64,000 bases of DNA from Flavobacterium fluviale (GTDB taxonomy: Bacteria; Bacteroidota; Bacteroidia; Flavobacteriales; Flavobacteriaceae): the NCBI RefSeq assembly GCF_003312915.1, contig NZ_CP030261.1:4526001-4590000 (forward strand). Reading direction: 5' to 3'. Positions 16,362-25,419 of this stretch are shown here, piece by piece. Each line of letters starts with the position of its first letter. Position 1 is the stretch's first letter. The translations under genes and the position numbers were made by a program. The notes below the pieces were generated by a model. That model was not told the DNA's origin, did no database searches, and saw nothing but the letters and a program-made list of their open reading frames with translations.

Positions 16362-17306
16362 ATGACTATAACTCAATTACAATATGTGTTAGCAGTTGCT
16401 GAGCATAAAAACTTCACACTTGCTGCTGAAAAGTGCTTTGTAACGCAGCCAACCTTAAGTATGCAAATACAAAAGATTGAAGAAGAACTTAATATTTTAA
16501 TTTTTGACAGAAGTAAAAAACCTATTCAGCTTACCGACATTGGTCAAAAAATAGTGAATCAGGCCAAAAATATTGTAAACGAAGCCGATCGTATAAAAGA
16601 TATTGTAGAACAGCAGAAAGGCTTTATTGGCGGAGAATTTCGTTTAGGAATTATTCCGACTATTATGCCTACTCTTTTACCAATGTTTTTGAATAATTTC
16701 ATTAAAAAATATCCAAAAGTAAAACTCTTAATCGAAGAGCTTAATACTGACGAAATTATTGTAAAGCTAAAAAACGGACATCTGGATGCTGCAATTGCCG
16801 CAACTCCGTTAGAAGATGAAAAAATTAAAGAAATAGTTTTATACTTCGAACCATTTGTGGCTTATATCCCTGAGCATCACGCTAGTTTTCAAAAAGAAGA
16901 AATCGAAGTTGCCGACTTGAATTTAAATGAAATCCTTCTTTTACAAGATGGACATTGTTTTAGAGACGGAATTTTAAATTTATGCAAAAATGGTTCCGAC
17001 ATCGATCAGACTAATTTTCAGATTCAAAGCGGTAGTTTTGAAACTCTGATTAAATTAGCAGACGAAGGCCTTGGTACAACTTTACTTCCGTACTTGCACA
17101 CCTTAGACTTAAAAGATTCCGACAAACTGAAACTACGTAATTTTAAGGAACCAAAACCTGCTCGTGAGGTAAGTTTAATTTACCCTAAGAGCGAATTAAA
17201 AATGCAAATCATTGACGCAATCAGATCTACAATTGCCGGCGTTGTAAAAGGTGCAATTGTTTTTCAGAATGTTCAAATCATAAGTCCGCTTCAAAAGAAA
17301 GCATAA
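16362..17306 (+). CDS. oxyR: hydrogen-peroxide-sensing LysR regulator OxyR
   Basis: A 314-residue LysR regulator. The N-terminal helix-turn-helix is MTITQLQYVLAVAEHKNFTLAAEKCFVTQPTLSMQIQKIEEEL. The effector domain holds a conserved pair of cysteines: Cys in LLQDGHCFRDGILNLC, spaced as in the OxyR redox pair (CFRD...C, nine residues apart). Oxidation by peroxide would form a disulfide and activate transcription. It is divergent from dps, a standard OxyR target. The two redox cysteines are what favour OxyR over other LysR regulators. Confidence 0.9.
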   Translation: MTITQLQYVLAVAEHKNFTLAAEKCFVTQPTLSMQIQKIEEELNILIFDRSKKPIQLTDIGQKIVNQAKNIVNEADRIKDIVEQQKGFIGGEFRLGIIPTIMPTLLPMFLNNFIKKYPKVKLLIEELNTDEIIVKLKNGHLDAAIAATPLEDEKIKEIVLYFEPFVAYIPEHHASFQKEEIEVADLNLNEILLLQDGHCFRDGILNLCKNGSDIDQTNFQIQSGSFETLIKLADEGLGTTLLPYLHTLDLKDSDKLKLRNFKEPKPAREVSLIYPKSELKMQIIDAIRSTIAGVVKGAIVFQNVQIISPLQKKA

Positions 17307-17308
17307 AA

Positions 17309-17334
17309 AAAGGAGCCAATTGGGCTCCTTTTCT
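17309..17334. terminator. bidirectional terminator
   Basis: Stem AAGGAGCC / GGCTCCTT with loop AATTG, between convergent genes. Confidence 0.85.
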
Positions 17335-17335
17335 T

Positions 17336-17533
17336 TTATACTTTAATTAGCTGTAGACTTGGTTTTAATTCTGGTTTTTCAATAATGAAATTTAATAACC
17401 ATTCTTGCAATTGTTCCATTTCGTAAGGTAACAGTGTTTTGATAGCTTTTTCTAACTCCTTGCAGAAAAGTACCGGGTCGAAACTTACTCTTTCAAGTAT
17501 TGATTTCGTGTAATCAAACATCATTTTTGACAT
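17336..17533 (-). CDS. small conserved-looking cytoplasmic protein
   Basis: 65 residues, not recognised. It has no signal peptide or membrane segment. It reads MSKMMFDYTKSILERV then a helical, acidic middle (PVLFCKELEKAIKTLLPYEMEQLQEW) ending in LQLIKV. Composition and codon use are like real genes in the window. I start at the ATG at 17533, because the upstream in-frame start would add residues with poor coding character. Confidence 0.6.
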   Translation of the reverse strand: MSKMMFDYTKSILERVSFDPVLFCKELEKAIKTLLPYEMEQLQEWLLNFIIEKPELKPSLQLIKV

Positions 17534-17698
17534 AATAAAATAAGATTTTCGGGGGTTATCTATTTTTTTAAACTCGAGCAAATTTAATCAAATATCCAAC
17601 ATAAATACTACTTTTAACTTATTTTTTTAAAAAATTTAGCAACGAATACGTTTTCTTAAAACATATAAATCAATCTAGAATAATTCTAGATAGTTCAT

Positions 17699-18361
17699 TT
17701 AAACCTTTTTAAAAGCTCGAAACATTTCTCTTTTCCCTGGAGGCCCTGCCAATTTTTCTACTGTAAACCCAACTTCGATCATGCTTCTTTTAACAACTCC
17801 ACGCGCTGCGTAAGTTACAAGAACACCGTTTGGCTTTAAACTATCGTACATTTTCTGAAAAATTTCAGTACTCCAAAGCTCCGGCTGTACTCTATATCCG
17901 AAGGCATCAAAGTAAATCAAATCAAAAATTTCAAAATCGTTTATTTCGTGAAAAAATTGTTTCCTTTTGGTTAACGAGAACAGATCGCAAATTTCTACTT
18001 TTTTATCCCATTCACTTTTATGCATTTTTTCAAAAATGTTCTCAAATTCCAATGCTTCCAGTTCTTCGGCATAATTCATTTCCAAAATTTCATCGGCATC
18101 CACTGGGTAAGCTTCTACTCCAACGTAATCAATATTTTGATTTTTACGAACAGCTTCTAAAAAAGTAATAAATGCATTTAAACCCGTTCCAAAACCTATT
18201 TCTAATATATTTATTGACTGCTCAAATAAATCAAGTCCATTTTTAATAAATACATGTTTTGCTTCTTGAATGGCACCATGTTTAGAATGATAACATTCAT
18301 CCCATTCAGGCAAACGAATTGTAGTTGAGCCGTCTAGCGTTTTAATTATTTCCCTTTTCAT
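17699..18361 (-). CDS. mnmD: tRNA 5-methylaminomethyl-2-thiouridine methyltransferase
   Basis: A 220-residue SAM-dependent methyltransferase. The SAM-binding loop is NILEIGFGTGLNAFITFLEA (residues ~46-65). DLIYFDAFGYRVQPELWS and VTYAARGVVKRSMIEVGF match the MnmD/MnmC methyltransferase domain, and the N-terminal SxxxxxxECYH-type segment (ECYHSKHGAIQEAKHVF) is also characteristic. It makes mnm5s2U at the wobble position of tRNAs from nm5s2U. Here it is stand-alone; the FAD-dependent oxidase domain found in E. coli MnmC is absent. Confidence 0.88.
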   Translation of the reverse strand: MKREIIKTLDGSTTIRLPEWDECYHSKHGAIQEAKHVFIKNGLDLFEQSINILEIGFGTGLNAFITFLEAVRKNQNIDYVGVEAYPVDADEILEMNYAEELEALEFENIFEKMHKSEWDKKVEICDLFSLTKRKQFFHEINDFEIFDLIYFDAFGYRVQPELWSTEIFQKMYDSLKPNGVLVTYAARGVVKRSMIEVGFTVEKLAGPPGKREMFRAFKKV

Positions 18362-18666
18362 TTTTTCGAAATTTGTAATAGCTTTTTCTTGATTTTCAAG
18401 CCATTTTAATATTCAAAATTAGTCAAAACTAATGCGTAAAGCCTTAAAAATCGATAGTTTTTTCATAAAATCTTTATAAAAACGAATTAAATATTTGAGT
18501 TTATTATAGGATAAACAAATCTCAATTAAAAGCAGTAAATAATGAATTTTCACTAAGCTTTTTACATAATTTTACTTAATTTTGCATTCAATAAATTCTA
18601 TTTTACATGATATTATCACGTTAGATTTTCTACAGTGAAAATATCTCACAAAAAACTTACATAACT
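18362..18666. other. 305-bp spacer between divergent mnmD and ilvE
   Basis: Very AT-rich divergent promoter region. The only signal seen is the -7-like box TAATTTTG at 18577-18584, about 83 bp before ilvE. No ORF, repeat or structured RNA was recognised. Confidence 0.5.
18577..18584 (+). promoter_or_regulatory. -7 promoter box of ilvE
   Basis: TAATTTTG fits TAnnTTTG. It implies a leader of about 75 nt before the start codon; no leader peptide was recognised in it. Confidence 0.4.
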
Positions 18667-19737
18667 ATGAGTACAACTCAAACAAGCAAAATTGAAATCA
18701 TAAAAGCTGCTTCTACAAAAATAAACGAGGTAGATTTTGACAACTTAAGTTTTGGCGCTGTATTTACAGACCATTTATTCGAATGCGATTTTAAAAACGG
18801 ACAATGGCAAAATCCTGTCATTAAGCCTTATGCTCCTATTTTAATGGATCCATCTTCAAAAGTCTTCCATTATGGGCAGGCAATTTTCGAAGGAATGAAA
18901 GCTTATAAAGATGACAATAATGATGTTTGGTTGTTTAGACCAGATGAAAACTTTAACCGTTTCAATAAATCTGCTGTAAGGATGGCAATGCCAGAAGTTC
19001 CTGAAGCTGTTTTTATGGATGGTTTAAATGAATTATTGAAATTAGACAAAGACTGGATTCAGAGAGGAAACGGAGCTAGTATGTACATTCGTCCATTTAT
19101 GATTGCAACAGGTCCTGGAGTTATCGCAAATCCTTCTGATGAATATAAATTTATGATTTTACTTTCTCCTGCAAAAGCATATTATGGAGGCGAAGTAAAA
19201 GTTATTATTGCTGAACATTACAGTAGAGCCGCGAATGGTGGAATTGGTGCTGCAAAAGCTGCCGGAAACTATGCCGCTCAATTTTACCCAACTAACTTGG
19301 CAAACAAAGATGGTTTCCAACAAGTTATCTGGACAGATGATGCAACGCACACAAAATTAGAAGAAGCGGGAACAATGAACGTTTTCTTCAGAATCAACGA
19401 TACTTTATTAACAGCTCCAACAAGCGAAAGAATTTTAGATGGTGTTACCAGAAAAAGTTTGATCGCAATGGCTGAAAAAGAAGGTCTCAAAGTAGAAGTT
19501 CGTCCAGTAATTGTATCAGAATTAGTTGAAGCCGCTAAAAACGGATCTTTAAAAGAAATTTTTGGAGCTGGAACTGCCGCAGTTATCAGCGTAATCAAAG
19601 GATTCTCTTATAAGGATGAATATTTTGAAATGGATCCGATTGAGAATTCTTATGCTTCTTTCTTAAAAGAAAAACTAACAAGTCTTCAAAACAAACTTTC
19701 TGAAGATACTTATGGATGGACAGTTAAAGTTCAATAA
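18667..19737 (+). CDS. ilvE: branched-chain amino acid aminotransferase
   Basis: A 356-residue PLP enzyme of fold type IV catalysing the last step of valine, leucine and isoleucine synthesis and the first step of their breakdown. PLP lysine is Lys197 in GIGAAKAAGNYAAQF. Other signatures are FHYGQAIFEGMKAY, MYIRPFMIATGP and EEAGTMNVFF. The length fits the BCAT group found in Bacteroidota and eukaryotes rather than the ~310-residue E. coli IlvE. Monocistronic with a strong terminator. Confidence 0.93.
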   Translation: MSTTQTSKIEIIKAASTKINEVDFDNLSFGAVFTDHLFECDFKNGQWQNPVIKPYAPILMDPSSKVFHYGQAIFEGMKAYKDDNNDVWLFRPDENFNRFNKSAVRMAMPEVPEAVFMDGLNELLKLDKDWIQRGNGASMYIRPFMIATGPGVIANPSDEYKFMILLSPAKAYYGGEVKVIIAEHYSRAANGGIGAAKAAGNYAAQFYPTNLANKDGFQQVIWTDDATHTKLEEAGTMNVFFRINDTLLTAPTSERILDGVTRKSLIAMAEKEGLKVEVRPVIVSELVEAAKNGSLKEIFGAGTAAVISVIKGFSYKDEYFEMDPIENSYASFLKEKLTSLQNKLSEDTYGWTVKVQ

Positions 19738-19757
19738 TCCATAACCATATTAAAAGA

Positions 19758-19794
19758 CAAACCCGATAAATTTAGTTTTTATCGGGTTTTTTAT
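19758..19794 (+). terminator. terminator after ilvE
   Basis: Stem AAACCCGATAAA / TTTATCGGGTTT (imperfect at the loop) then TTTATTTT. Confidence 0.85.
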
Positions 19795-19833
19795 TTTACT
19801 CTACTATAACAGTATCACTATTTACACACAATA

Positions 19834-19936
19834 TTGTCATTTCGACCAAGGAGAAATCTCCGCAAGTAACTCCGCAACGAGAATTCAATCTTTGTCGAGC
19901 TTCTAGCGGAGATTTCTCCTTCGTCGAAATGACAAA
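19834..19936. repeat. GTCATTTCGA-type inverted repeat, second copy
   Basis: Left arm TTGTCATTTCGACCAAGGAG continuing into AAATCTCCGC (19834-19863) and right arm GCGGAGATTTCTCC followed by TTCGTCGAAATGACAA (19906-19935) are reverse complements with one C/G change (CCAAGG against CGAAGG). About 42 bp separate the arms. It shares its word set with the element at 5880-6061, down to 'GCAAGTAACTC' in the interior (found there in the opposite direction). Confidence 0.8.
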
Positions 19937-19962
19937 CTACACTCAAGAATAGCAAGTTTTTT

Positions 19963-20343
19963 TTACAAAAGCTTCGAAAAATCAGGTTTAAAATAATTTG
20001 GACCTTTCATTACCTTACCGTCTTCACGATAAATTGGTTTCCCATCTTCACCAAGCTTACTCATATTACTGCGCTGAATTTCATCAAAAACAGCTTCAAT
20101 TTTATCCTGAAGACCATGTTCTATAATTGTACCGCACAAAATATACATCATATCTCCAAGTGCGTCTGCAATTTCAACTAAATCATTATTTTGAACAGCC
20201 TCATAATATTCTTCATTTTCCTCTTTCATTAAATTGTAACGAAGTAATTTTTTCTCACTTCCAACATCTGCAAGCGGCGTTGCACTATGTCCTATTTTAA
20301 AAGCAGTGTGAAATTCGGTTACGGCGTCAAGTTGTTTTTTCAT
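19963..20343 (-). CDS. MazG-like nucleoside triphosphate pyrophosphohydrolase
   Basis: 126 residues. The all-alpha NTP pyrophosphohydrolase motif is visible: E-E-N-E-E at residues ~41-46 (LMKEENEEYYEAV) and ..EIADALGDMMYILCG (E-x-x-D), which together bind the magnesium ions. The C-terminal part (GKPIYREDGKVMKGPNYFKPDF) is typical of a phage- and bacteria-borne subgroup. It likely removes non-canonical or excess nucleotides to monophosphate plus pyrophosphate. Substrate not predictable. Confidence 0.8.
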   Translation of the reverse strand: MKKQLDAVTEFHTAFKIGHSATPLADVGSEKKLLRYNLMKEENEEYYEAVQNNDLVEIADALGDMMYILCGTIIEHGLQDKIEAVFDEIQRSNMSKLGEDGKPIYREDGKVMKGPNYFKPDFSKLL

Positions 20344-20449
20344 AAAGTTGTTTCTTTTTTTTTGCTAATTTAAGGTACTTCAGCATAAATCTAAAATAAA
20401 ATTGAACTAAATGAAAAAGCAATTTAGCCGTAAATCGTCTGCAATTCTC

Positions 20450-20457
20450 TAAATTTG
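20450..20457 (+). promoter_or_regulatory. -7 promoter box
   Basis: TAAATTTG 20 bp before the start codon of the 62-residue membrane protein. Confidence 0.45.
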
Positions 20458-20477
20458 CCAAAAATAATTTTAAAACT

Positions 20478-20666
20478 ATGTTTAGTCAGGGACAATTAAT
20501 ATTTGGAGTATGTTTTTTTATTGCATTTGTAATCGTAATGATTTTTGCTTATCGAAAAGATTTGGCATTACATAAAATCTTTTACAAAGGAAACTATAAA
20601 GTACTGCTTGTTTTTCTGCTCTTTATTGCAATTTTGTTTTTGATTAAAATATTTTTTAAAAGATAA
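20478..20666 (+). CDS. small two-helix membrane protein
   Basis: 62 residues, not recognised. Two hydrophobic segments (LIFGVCFFIAFVIVMIFAY and VLLVFLLFIAILFLIKIFF) are joined by a basic loop RKDLALHKIFYKGNYK. Its own promoter box and good start context support expression. Similar two-helix proteins are common in Flavobacteria; function unknown. Confidence 0.65.
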   Translation: MFSQGQLIFGVCFFIAFVIVMIFAYRKDLALHKIFYKGNYKVLLVFLLFIAILFLIKIFFKR

Positions 20667-20796
20667 TTATCATCAAGGTTAAAGGATGTTTTTTCAATAA
20701 AAAAGTACATCGCAGCAAAATAAAACCTAATAATTATTGGTTATTAGTAAGACTCACAATAAAATTTATAACTTTACGAAACCAAACAATCTACCA

Positions 20797-21984
20797 ATGA
20801 AAATTCTTAAGTATTTATTTCTTTTTGCGTTATTAAGTCTTGTTGCCCTTACTGTCTTTGTTGCTACACAAAAAGGAATTTTTGATGTAGAAAGAAGCAA
20901 AGTAATCAATTCGCCCCGCGCAACGGTATACAATTATCTTAATGACTTTAGAAATTACGAAGATTTTGAATCTTGGTCGGTTGAAGATCCTTCAATACAA
21001 ATGACGTTTCCCAACAAAACAAGCGGCAATGGCGCTTCATTTTATTGGGATGGTGCTGATGGAAAAGGAAATGCTATTACTCTTAAAACAAAAGAAGGCG
21101 AAAGTATTGACCAAAAAATGAAATACGATGGAACAGAGGCTGATGTTCGCTGGATTTTAAAAGACACTTTAAACGGAAAAACTAAAGTTACCTGGAAAGG
21201 AAAAGGAACGATGAGTTTCTTATTTAAAATATATACTGCATTACACGGAGGCTCTGATAGAGTTATTGGAACCATCTACGAAAAAAGTTTGGCAAATATT
21301 GACAAAAATTTAGATTACGAGACCAAAACTTATGCTGTCAAAGTTGACGGAGTAGTTAAGAAAACTGAAACGCCTTATATCCGCCAGACTTTTACAAGTG
21401 AAATAGAAAAAGTGAACAAAAATGCTCGAATCGTAATTCCGAAGCTTATTCATTTTAGCGAAACAAACGGCTTATCTGCAAACGGAAAACCTTTTATTAT
21501 TTATCACACTTACGATACTAAAACAGGCTTAGCTAAAATTTCGATTTGTCTGCCAATCAACAAAGAGATTTTTATTAGTTCTGGAAGCGATATCCTATCT
21601 GGAAAACTAAACGCGTTTGATGCCGTTAAAACCACTCTTACTGGAGATTATTCTCATAGAAGTGAAGCCATTGCAAAAACAACTGCATTTATAAACAAAG
21701 AAAAAATTACTCCAGAACTGGGCTGGTCGCATCTTGAAATTTGGACACTTAGTAAACTGGATGTTAAAGGTTCGTCTAAATTAATGACCGAAATTTACTT
21801 TCCAATTAAACCTAAAGTAGAACCTGTCGTTACTACACCTGCATCTTCAGCAGAAGAACCAGCGGCTGAGCCAGTACAGAAAAAACCTGCTCCTGCAGCA
21901 ACTCCTGCTCCTGCAACAACTCCTGCTCCTGCAAAAGAGAAAGAAAAGGAAAAAGAAAAAGAGGAAGAACAGTCAGAATTCTAA
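20797..21984 (+). CDS. SRPBCC-family protein with low-complexity tail
   Basis: A 395-residue protein. An N-terminal membrane anchor (MKILKYLFLFALLSLVALTVFVA) is followed by a START/SRPBCC lipid-binding fold (VERSKVINSPRATVYNYLNDFRNYEDFESW, ~residues 34-65, to ~150) and a second, GyrI-like half. The last ~45 residues are Pro/Ala repeats followed by a run of Lys-Glu pairs and then EEEQSEF. Role unknown; the fold binds hydrophobic ligands. I start at the ATG at 20797 because it begins the anchor helix. Confidence 0.75.
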   Translation: MKILKYLFLFALLSLVALTVFVATQKGIFDVERSKVINSPRATVYNYLNDFRNYEDFESWSVEDPSIQMTFPNKTSGNGASFYWDGADGKGNAITLKTKEGESIDQKMKYDGTEADVRWILKDTLNGKTKVTWKGKGTMSFLFKIYTALHGGSDRVIGTIYEKSLANIDKNLDYETKTYAVKVDGVVKKTETPYIRQTFTSEIEKVNKNARIVIPKLIHFSETNGLSANGKPFIIYHTYDTKTGLAKISICLPINKEIFISSGSDILSGKLNAFDAVKTTLTGDYSHRSEAIAKTTAFINKEKITPELGWSHLEIWTLSKLDVKGSSKLMTEIYFPIKPKVEPVVTTPASSAEEPAAEPVQKKPAPAATPAPATTPAPAKEKEKEKEKEEEQSEF

Positions 21985-22058
21985 ATTTTAAGGTTCGTTA
22001 AACCTTTTGTTTTAAATTCAGTCTAACTTATATTAAGAAAGTTTACAAAACAAAAAGT

Positions 22059-22601
22059 TTGATAGACGAGAAGGAATTTATAAAACAATTATTAAACCCT
22101 AAAACGCAAAATACTGCGTTTCAAAAACTCCTGTCTGATTATCAGAGACCTTTGTATTCTCATATTCGAAATATTGTTTTGAATCATGATGATGCAGATG
22201 ATGTCTTGCAGAATACTTTTATAAAAGTTTTTCAATATCTAAAAAACTTTAAAGGTGAAAGTAAACTTTTTTCCTGGATGTATCGTATTGCCACAAACGA
22301 AGCATTGACTTTTTTATCTCAAAAAGCAAAATTAAGCGGTATTTCATCTGAAGATCTACAGAATAAAACAATTGATAATTTAAAAGCTGATCTTTATTTT
22401 GATGGGGATGAAATTCAAATTAAACTTCAAAAAGCAATTGTAACACTTCCAGAAAAACAACAACTTGTTTTCAAAATGAAATATTTTGAAGAATTAAAAT
22501 ATGAAGAAATCGCAGAAATTTTAGGAACTTCTGTGGGAGCTTTAAAGGCTTCATATCATCATGCAGTAAAAAAAATCGAATTATATGTTACATCAAATTA
22601 A
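22059..22601 (+). CDS. ECF-type RNA polymerase sigma factor
   Basis: 180 residues. Region 2 is YSHIRNIVLNHDDADDVLQNTFIKVFQYLKNFKGESKLFSWMYRIATNEAL (residues ~31-81). Region 4 is LPEKQQLVFKMKYFEELKYEEIAEILGTSVGALKASYHHAVKKIE. The start codon is TTG at 22059: no ATG or GTG precedes region 2, and the TTG start gives a family-length protein. It is followed by a single-helix membrane protein and a periplasmic helical protein in the same direction with gaps of ~33 bp, forming a three-gene operon for envelope sensing. Confidence 0.88.
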   Translation: MIDEKEFIKQLLNPKTQNTAFQKLLSDYQRPLYSHIRNIVLNHDDADDVLQNTFIKVFQYLKNFKGESKLFSWMYRIATNEALTFLSQKAKLSGISSEDLQNKTIDNLKADLYFDGDEIQIKLQKAIVTLPEKQQLVFKMKYFEELKYEEIAEILGTSVGALKASYHHAVKKIELYVTSN

Positions 22602-22634
22602 ACCTTTTGTAACTAAAACTATCTTATAGGTATT

Positions 22635-23048
22635 ATGAAAACATTTAAATTAGAAAACGAACCAAAAATAAAATCTGGATTTAAAGCGCCAGAGCATTAT
22701 TTTGATGATTTTTCGGAGAAAGTTTTACAGCAGTTAAACGAAAAAGAAGTAAAAGTAATTCCATTTTACAAACGTAAAAGATCACTTTCTTTAGCAGCCG
22801 CAGCAGTAATTGGTTTTGCCTTATTAATTCCGATAGTGAATAATTACAGAGCAACATCAAACGATCTTGATGAAGCAACTTTAGAAACGTACTTAGCTTA
22901 TCAGTCTAATTTAAATCAATACGATTTAATTCAAAAATTAGACAACAGCGATATTGAAAAATTAAACAATAATATTACACTTGAAGACGAAACTATAGAA
23001 GATATTTTATCGACAAGTCCAAACATAGAACATTTAATTTCAGAATAA
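22635..23048 (+). CDS. single-pass membrane protein, candidate anti-sigma factor
   Basis: 137 residues, not assigned to a known anti-sigma family. The cytoplasmic part is FKAPEHYFDDFSEKVLQQLNEKEVKVIPF, followed by one transmembrane helix (LSLAAAAVIGFALLIPIVNN, ~residues 52-71) and an acidic periplasmic part. Being immediately after the sigma gene with this topology, it is the best candidate to hold the sigma factor at the membrane. This is inferred from context; no zinc-binding HxxxCxxC motif is present. Confidence 0.6.
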   Translation: MKTFKLENEPKIKSGFKAPEHYFDDFSEKVLQQLNEKEVKVIPFYKRKRSLSLAAAAVIGFALLIPIVNNYRATSNDLDEATLETYLAYQSNLNQYDLIQKLDNSDIEKLNNNITLEDETIEDILSTSPNIEHLISE

Positions 23049-23083
23049 AACTAAATTAAACTTAACTCCAACTTAACTTAACA

Positions 23084-23542
23084 ATGAAAATAAAAAATAT
23101 CTTACCGCTCCTGCTCTTTCTGACAAGTTTTTCATTTTTTGCGCAAAATGGAAAAATTGATGAAAAGCGTGAAAAAATTAAAGCTTTTAAAGTTTCATTT
23201 TTAACAACAGAATTAGAACTGACATCTACGGAAGCTGAAAAATTCTGGCCTATTTATAATGCTTACGACGACAAGCAATTCGACTTAAAGCATTTGAAAA
23301 TGAAAACTTATCTGCGAAAATTAAACGATGACAACATCAATAATCTTTCTGAAAAAGAAGCTGTAACATTATTATCTCAAATAGAAAGCACAGACAAGGA
23401 ACTGTATTCACTTAGAGAGAAATACATGGCGAATTTAAAAAAGATACTTTCAGCCAAAAAGATATTAAAGCTTAAAAAATCTGAAGACGATTTTAATCGA
23501 AAATTACTACAGCAATACCGAGATAAGGCTGGTAAAGATTAA
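23084..23542 (+). CDS. periplasmic sensor-like helical protein of ECF operon
   Basis: 152 residues. A signal peptide (MKIKNILPLLLFLTSFSFFAQ) precedes a helical mature protein: IDEKREKIKAFKVSFLTTELELTSTEAEKFWPIYNAYDDKQFDL. This is the pattern of proteins annotated as sensors of ECF-type sigma factors in Flavobacteria, related to the Spy/CpxP LTxxQ-type periplasmic chaperones. It presumably monitors envelope stress and signals to the membrane protein encoded upstream. It ends before a bidirectional terminator. Confidence 0.7.
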   Translation: MKIKNILPLLLFLTSFSFFAQNGKIDEKREKIKAFKVSFLTTELELTSTEAEKFWPIYNAYDDKQFDLKHLKMKTYLRKLNDDNINNLSEKEAVTLLSQIESTDKELYSLREKYMANLKKILSAKKILKLKKSEDDFNRKLLQQYRDKAGKD

Positions 23543-23562
23543 ATTCAAAACGAAACAACAGC

Positions 23563-23615
23563 GATAGGAACCCTATATAATAATACTTACTTTATTATTT
23601 AGGGTTCTTATTATT
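23563..23615. terminator. bidirectional terminator
   Basis: Stem AGGAACCCTA ... TAGGGTTCTT with additional A/T pairing, between convergent genes. Confidence 0.7.
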
Positions 23616-24677
23616 TTATTTAAAGTTTAATCGAACTACTTTATTGTGACCAGCGGCTATTGCAGTATTTCTATTAACGAATCGAATGGTAAATAAACTT
23701 GAATCTGTAGACAGCTGTGTCCAGTTTTCGCCTCCATTTTGAGAGTATTGTATTCCTTCAGAGCCTACACAAATAATCTCTCTGCCGCTTCCTCCTGGCA
23801 CGTACTGTACGCATGACGCATAACCAAAACCTAAATTCTGACCTATCAGTTTCCAAGTTTTACCTCCATCTTCTGTAAAAGCTTTATTATCTGACTTTTT
23901 TTGAGGAAGATCATAATCACCGCCTGCAATAAATCCGTGTTTAGAATCGTAAAAATCAGCAGTGAAAATTCCTGTCATTTCTTTACCTTGAACGATCGGG
24001 GTTTCAATTACTTTCCATGTTTTTGCTTTATCCGGAGAATAAAAAACACGTGCTTTTTTTCCACCAGAAACCAGCCAGGTATCATTTCCTTTTATTACGA
24101 TATTCGTATTACTTGCAGCAAAAGCAGCTTCGCCGGTTGCATTTGTCGGTAGTTTATCAGACAATAATTTAGTCCACGTTTCTCCGCCGTCACGCGTAAC
24201 AATAATAGAGAAAGTATCTTCAGTTGGATCACCAATTGCAATTCCTTCTTTATCATTCCAAAACTGCATGCTATCATAAAAAACCTTCGGATTAATTTCT
24301 TTGTATACTAATCTAACTTTATGATCTTTTTTTGAAACTGAATAAAGCAAAGCAGGATTTGCAACGCTAAGCAGAAAAATATCTTTAGAAGTCTGGGCAA
24401 TGCTTCTAAATTCTAATTTAAGCGTATCGCGATAAATATGCTCTTCAAATTTTTCCTTTTTATCGAGATCGTAATATCCAAAACGCGAATTATCAGCGCC
24501 GTACCAAACTTTATTTTTATCTATTACAATTGCTCTTATACTAATTCTATCTTTAAATAAAGTGTCTACTGTCATTGATGTAAAACCGCTGCTGTAAGAA
24601 ACTTGTGTTTTATAATTAAATGTTTTAAAAGACATCAATAAAATAAAAATACCACAAAATAAAGCTAGTTTTTTCAT
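23616..24677 (-). CDS. secreted Ycf48/BNR-repeat protein
   Basis: 353 residues. An N-terminal hydrophobic signal (MKKLALFCGIFILLMSF) is followed by a beta-propeller. Repeated sialidase/Ycf48-type motifs are visible: TRDGGETWTKL, SPDKAKTWKVIE, TEDGGKTWKLIG and SQNGGENWTQLS, each a turn of the propeller. The mature N-terminus lacks the Ycf48 lipoprotein Cys. Flavobacterial homologues are often called oxidoreductases without evidence; catalytic residues cannot be assigned. Likely a periplasmic binding or assembly protein. Confidence 0.8.
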   Translation of the reverse strand: MKKLALFCGIFILLMSFKTFNYKTQVSYSSGFTSMTVDTLFKDRISIRAIVIDKNKVWYGADNSRFGYYDLDKKEKFEEHIYRDTLKLEFRSIAQTSKDIFLLSVANPALLYSVSKKDHKVRLVYKEINPKVFYDSMQFWNDKEGIAIGDPTEDTFSIIVTRDGGETWTKLLSDKLPTNATGEAAFAASNTNIVIKGNDTWLVSGGKKARVFYSPDKAKTWKVIETPIVQGKEMTGIFTADFYDSKHGFIAGGDYDLPQKKSDNKAFTEDGGKTWKLIGQNLGFGYASCVQYVPGGSGREIICVGSEGIQYSQNGGENWTQLSTDSSLFTIRFVNRNTAIAAGHNKVVRLNFK

Positions 24678-24788
24678 AAGAATCTAAAATTTGGTTAATG
24701 CTAAAATACGATTATTTATAAAATATCAAATGATTTTTTTGGCATTATAATTGAAGTATATTTCTTACAATTATAAAAATACTAAAAT

Positions 24789-25307
24789 ATGAGAATTACA
24801 ATTTTAACTGGAATTTTAATATTATTAATGAATTCGGCTCATGCTCAAAAGGTTAACGTATATCCGAAGAATAATTACGTAAAAGAAAATTTAGATTTAG
24901 ACGCAGTCGCAGCAATATTTGAACAATCTACCGATCTTGCAGAATTTGAAGAAAAATTAAATTATCCTCAAGATCGAATTTCCAATCTTGATTTAAATGA
25001 CGATGGAAAAGTTGATTTTCTAAAAGTATCAGATAAAATCGAAAATAACATTCAAATAATAAAAATTCAATCTGAAGTAAGTCCGAATATATTTGAAGAT
25101 GTGGCTTCTATCAATATAATATTAAAGAATAAAAGCAGAGCTTCAAACTCTGCACTTCACGCAGAACGATCGGACGTAGACAGTAAGAAGAATTTAAACA
25201 ATGAGAGAGGTTCCTATTATAATGATTCGGGTCTGCGCGCTAGAGACATCATAATTCCTTTTATATATACTGCTTTGGATGTTTTTCTAGCATTACGCAG
25301 AAATTGA
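24789..25307 (+). CDS. secreted EF-hand-like protein (short paralogue)
   Basis: 172 residues. A signal peptide (MRITILTGILILLMNSAHAQ) is followed by a ~110-residue domain shared with the next gene: VYPKNNYVKENLDLDAVAAIFEQS..., then NLDLNDDGKVDFLKVSD, a DxNxDGxxD-type calcium-binding loop. The C-terminus is hydrophobic (IIPFIYTALDVFLALRRN). It lacks the tyrosine-rich and Arg/Asn/Ser-rich tail of its neighbour. It lies 112 bp upstream of the long paralogue. Confidence 0.7.
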   Translation: MRITILTGILILLMNSAHAQKVNVYPKNNYVKENLDLDAVAAIFEQSTDLAEFEEKLNYPQDRISNLDLNDDGKVDFLKVSDKIENNIQIIKIQSEVSPNIFEDVASINIILKNKSRASNSALHAERSDVDSKKNLNNERGSYYNDSGLRARDIIIPFIYTALDVFLALRRN

Positions 25308-25419
25308 AAACTCATAATCAACAAAATATCAATTAGTTATATTCACAAGACAGTATTATAAATTTTGTGGCACAGTAATTGGATATCTACTAATACAAAT
25401 AATTTAATATGATTTAGTC

